This document shows, in pieces, positions 62,859 through 64,000 of a stretch of DNA of 64,000 nt (its first letter is position 1; the number at the start of each line of letters is the position of its first letter). The stretch comes from Pagrus major. Its lineage: Eukaryota > Chordata > Actinopteri > Spariformes > Sparidae. The notes below the pieces were generated by a model. The model was not told the DNA's origin. It saw only the letters and a list, made by a program, of their open reading frames with translations, and made no database searches. The stretch is taken from contig NC_133227.1 in assembly GCF_040436345.1 (NCBI RefSeq), positions 22,442,671-22,506,670 on the forward strand, given 5' to 3'. Both the position numbers and the translations under genes were made by a program.

Positions 62859-63647
62859 TGGCTCCCTATATGAAACAGGAGCAGATGAAAATGCTGCTTG
62901 TTTCACTTTTATTTTTACCACTGTCAGGCATCATGTGGGGAACAATTTGTCGCTTAATCTCTTCTGTATGTTGAAGTTTGATAAAGCTTTTTTACTTAAA
63001 TACAGTAAAAAAATGTTTTTCCTAAAATCTGATGTAAATAACTTCAGCAAAGTTCACTGAGCAGTAACCAAAGTATCAGTAAAATTAGACATCGAAAGTG
63101 TTTTGAAGATATTTTTGCCTCCTTAAATTCAATATCCTGTTAAGATAATACAGACAATAGTATATAATTGTCAGGTTTTTTCCTGAGATGATTTACACAT
63201 TAAAACACAAGCAAACTTCCTGTGATATACTCAATAAAAGAAGAAAAACAACGAACGAACTTATTGACAATCTTCAGGTGTACAGACAATAAACAAACTT
63301 TCCATGGAAGTCCAACAGTGACAGAATAAACAGAGCACACTTTCCCTAGTCACGTCAGTATGTTGACATGATTCACCTGTGTTTATGTACACCATGAGCA
63401 GCGTGAAAATATCCTTACCTGCCTGGTCAGCCTGAGCCTCCGACTGCTCCACCGTGTCTGCGCTCATCTTAATATCTGTAATGATAAATATAGCTGATTT
63501 TCCTACAGGATTGTAACTTTAACCAGGACAATGAAGCACTCAGGCCACCCAGGAAAATGATCTTGAGTTTATTCTAATGCGCCCTCCCCTCCACAGCACC
63601 GCACAAACTGTACACTCACCTGTGTGAGAACTAGTTGTAATATTCAT
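49419..63647 (-). CDS. pou2f3: POU class 2 homeobox 3 transcription factor (Oct-11/Skn-1a)
   Basis: Thirteen coding exons in order of transcription: 63647-63620, 63475-63419, 58040-58012, 55756-55655, 54698-54593, 53862-53774, 52952-52776, 52589-52448, 51732-51599, 51410-51246, 50324-50282, 50091-49977, 49461-49419 (1230 nt, 409 aa; human 436). All phases fit. Nuclear octamer-binding factor; in mammals the master regulator of tuft and chemosensory cells, also keratinocytes. Domains: N-terminal activation part ([33 protein letters not shown] match human POU2F3); POU-specific domain about 170-244 ([38 protein letters not shown]); linker; POU homeodomain about 266-325 ([10 protein letters not shown], recognition helix [11 protein letters not shown] with C316, N317 and Q320); C-terminus with YNSRM and [14 protein letters not shown]. 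The N-terminus and the terminal WYR motif separate it from POU2F1 and POU2F2. Two donors are weak (GTCTTA after exon 5; GTTAGC after exon 10). Confidence 0.96.
51085..51200 (+). repeat. 'atgctaagctaggcta' repeat, copy 4
   Basis: 'caggctagctgtttcccccc', 'ttccagtctttatgctaagc' and 'taggctaacaacatcatgac'; pou2f3 intron 10, antisense to the gene. Confidence 0.7.
52240..52330 (+). repeat. Short dispersed repeat fragment
   Basis: 'ggtatgtagaatttagtggc', 'atctagctgtatagttgcag' and 'attgcaaccaacaaaat' recall a common fish repeat; pou2f3 intron 8. Confidence 0.45.
53965..54140 (+). repeat. 'atgctaagctaggcta' repeat, copy 5
   Basis: 'actagctgtttccctctaat', 'cctgatgctaagctaggcta', 'accaagtcctgacttcagct' and 'gttggactatttcctaaag'; pou2f3 intron 5. 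Confidence 0.75.
54300..54430 (+). repeat. 'atgctaagctaggcta' repeat, copy 6
   Basis: 'aggcaggctagcaattcccc', 'acagtctttatgctaagcta' and 'cttcaactctcagcaaaatc'; 160 bp from copy 5, same orientation. Confidence 0.7.
54699..55654 (-). other. pou2f3 intron 4
   Basis: No gene or exon recognised. The 61-69 codon plus-strand frames at 55386-55800 include the antisense of pou2f3 exon 4 and are not genes. Confidence 0.6.
55919..55953. repeat. (CA)n microsatellite
   Basis: About 17 CA units in pou2f3 intron 3, with a few more CA units after an ATG interruption. Confidence 0.95.
56560..57045. repeat. 'aagtac' dispersed repeat, full-length-like
   Basis: Starts 'tgatggaataagtacttttt' with 'gtactttagttgagtgtttc' and 'cttccacttcactacatttt', and ends 'ctcaagtactgtacctttca' to 'aagtaatatttta'. 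Repeated AAGTAC/GTACTT words on both strands suggest a MITE-like element with internal repeats. Confidence 0.65.
58735..59062. repeat. 'aagtac' dispersed repeat, second copy
   Basis: 'ggtaatactcaagtaggagt', 'taatacttaagtaaaagtaa', 'cttaagtacgagtaaaatta' and 'tagttacttccacccttgg'; the same family as 56560-57045, opposite sense overall. Confidence 0.65.
59299..59378. repeat. Compound (GT)n(GA)n microsatellite
   Basis: About 8 GT units followed by about 30 GA units with a small 'agaaag' break. On the minus strand it gives a CT-rich tract. Confidence 0.96.
59429..59453. repeat. (CA)n microsatellite
   Basis: About 12 CA units; a further impure CA/CG tract is at 59577-59629. Confidence 0.95.
61880..62260. 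repeat. Degenerate 'cattataaca' tandem repeat
   Basis: The words 'gtttcacattataac', 'ttgttataacataa', 'atattataacaaaacat' and 'ttgttgtaacaagaaaagtt' recur about every 30-60 bases. It is diverged and AT-rich. Confidence 0.6.
62819..62858. repeat. (CA)n microsatellite
   Basis: About 20 CA units with one 'ta' interruption. Confidence 0.96.
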
Positions 63648-64000
63648 AGGGACGACAGACATAAAGCCTTATCGCAGTCATCTCCATGTGAAGTCACCAC
63701 ACCTCATATGAACTCTTATTAAATAGTGAAGATGTTAAAAACTCATTGATTATCCAGTAAAGGAGGAGTGACTCACCTCAGACAGACTTACAGGTTGTGT
63801 TGCTCCAGCTGCCGTCCGTGCTATTCAAAATGAAGCTACAAGTATTGGGATAAAAAGTTTTGGAAATCCACGGCAGCTCATCAGCATTTTCCTAAGTGGA
63901 GAAACGTTCACCTCTGCAGTACACCCTGCGCTGCCTTATGGGCTAATTTGCATATGCCTCAGTGTGTCCTATCCAGCTTCAGACTGTTTGCATAAAACAA
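63648..64000 (-). promoter_or_regulatory. pou2f3 5' region with octamer sites
   Basis: On the minus strand (pou2f3 sense) ATGCAAAT, the classical octamer, lies at 63953-63946, about 300 bp upstream of the start codon. ATGCAAAC, one base off, lies about 30 bp further upstream (near 63989-63982). A good donor, CTGAG|GTGAGT, ending at 63777 suggests an alternative or non-coding first exon. The TSS is not determined and upstream sequence is cut by the window edge. Confidence 0.5.

Larger units (their letters stand above)
58041..63418 (-). other. pou2f3 intron 2 (5.4 kb)
   Basis: The largest pou2f3 intron. It contains the 58.7-kb 'aagtac' repeat, compound microsatellites at 59.3-59.6 kb, a likely dispersed repeat at about 60090-60450 that ends 'tagtgcccctttaac', the degenerate 'cattataac' repeat at 61.9-62.25 kb, and a (CA)n tract. 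No coding exon was recognised on either strand. Confidence 0.6.

Overview
This is a vertebrate nuclear genome window, almost certainly from a ray-finned (teleost) fish. The genes have many short exons with GT-AG introns. The reconstructed proteins are close to, but distinct from, their human counterparts. The non-coding DNA is AT-rich and full of fish-type repeats: Tc1-like relics, palindromic MITEs, and CA/GA/ATT microsatellites. No bacterial features, operons, CRISPR arrays, rRNA or tRNA genes were seen.

Layout. (1) 1-5.8 kb: gene-free DNA with a Tc1-like MITE, a palindromic MITE and a 1.4-kb minisatellite. (2) 5.8-8.0 kb: a C11orf87 homologue on the minus strand (one coding exon plus an upstream non-coding exon). 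(3) 8-20 kb: a gene desert with a threefold tandem duplication (8.3-9.9 kb), several MITEs and a long (TG)n tract. (4) 20.17-27.54 kb: psmg1 on the plus strand, 7 coding exons, 279 aa. (5) 28.93-34.41 kb: ccdc15 on the plus strand, 10 coding exons, 435 aa. (6) 37.04-48.05 kb: slc37a2 on the plus strand, 18 coding exons, 499 aa. (7) 49.42-63.65 kb: pou2f3 on the minus strand, 13 coding exons, 409 aa, convergent with slc37a2; its putative promoter fills the last few hundred bases.

Each of the four multi-exon models was built by joining exons in phase. Each gives an unbroken frame whose codon total is a whole number, which is strong internal support. The genes do not form one pathway: a neuronal membrane protein of unknown function, a proteasome assembly chaperone, a centriole protein, a sugar-phosphate transporter and a tuft/chemosensory-cell transcription factor. 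What links them is conserved neighbourhood: ccdc15-slc37a2 are also adjacent in human 11q24, and C11orf87 and POU2F3 lie elsewhere on 11q. psmg1 (human 21q) is the outsider.

I did not find a new gene system. The most informative non-coding signals are promoter sites that fit their genes: a perfect RFX X-box before ccdc15, a CLEAR/M-box palindrome before slc37a2, and octamer (POU) sites before pou2f3. These are sequence matches only. Repeat classes are named from recognised signatures, without a database search.
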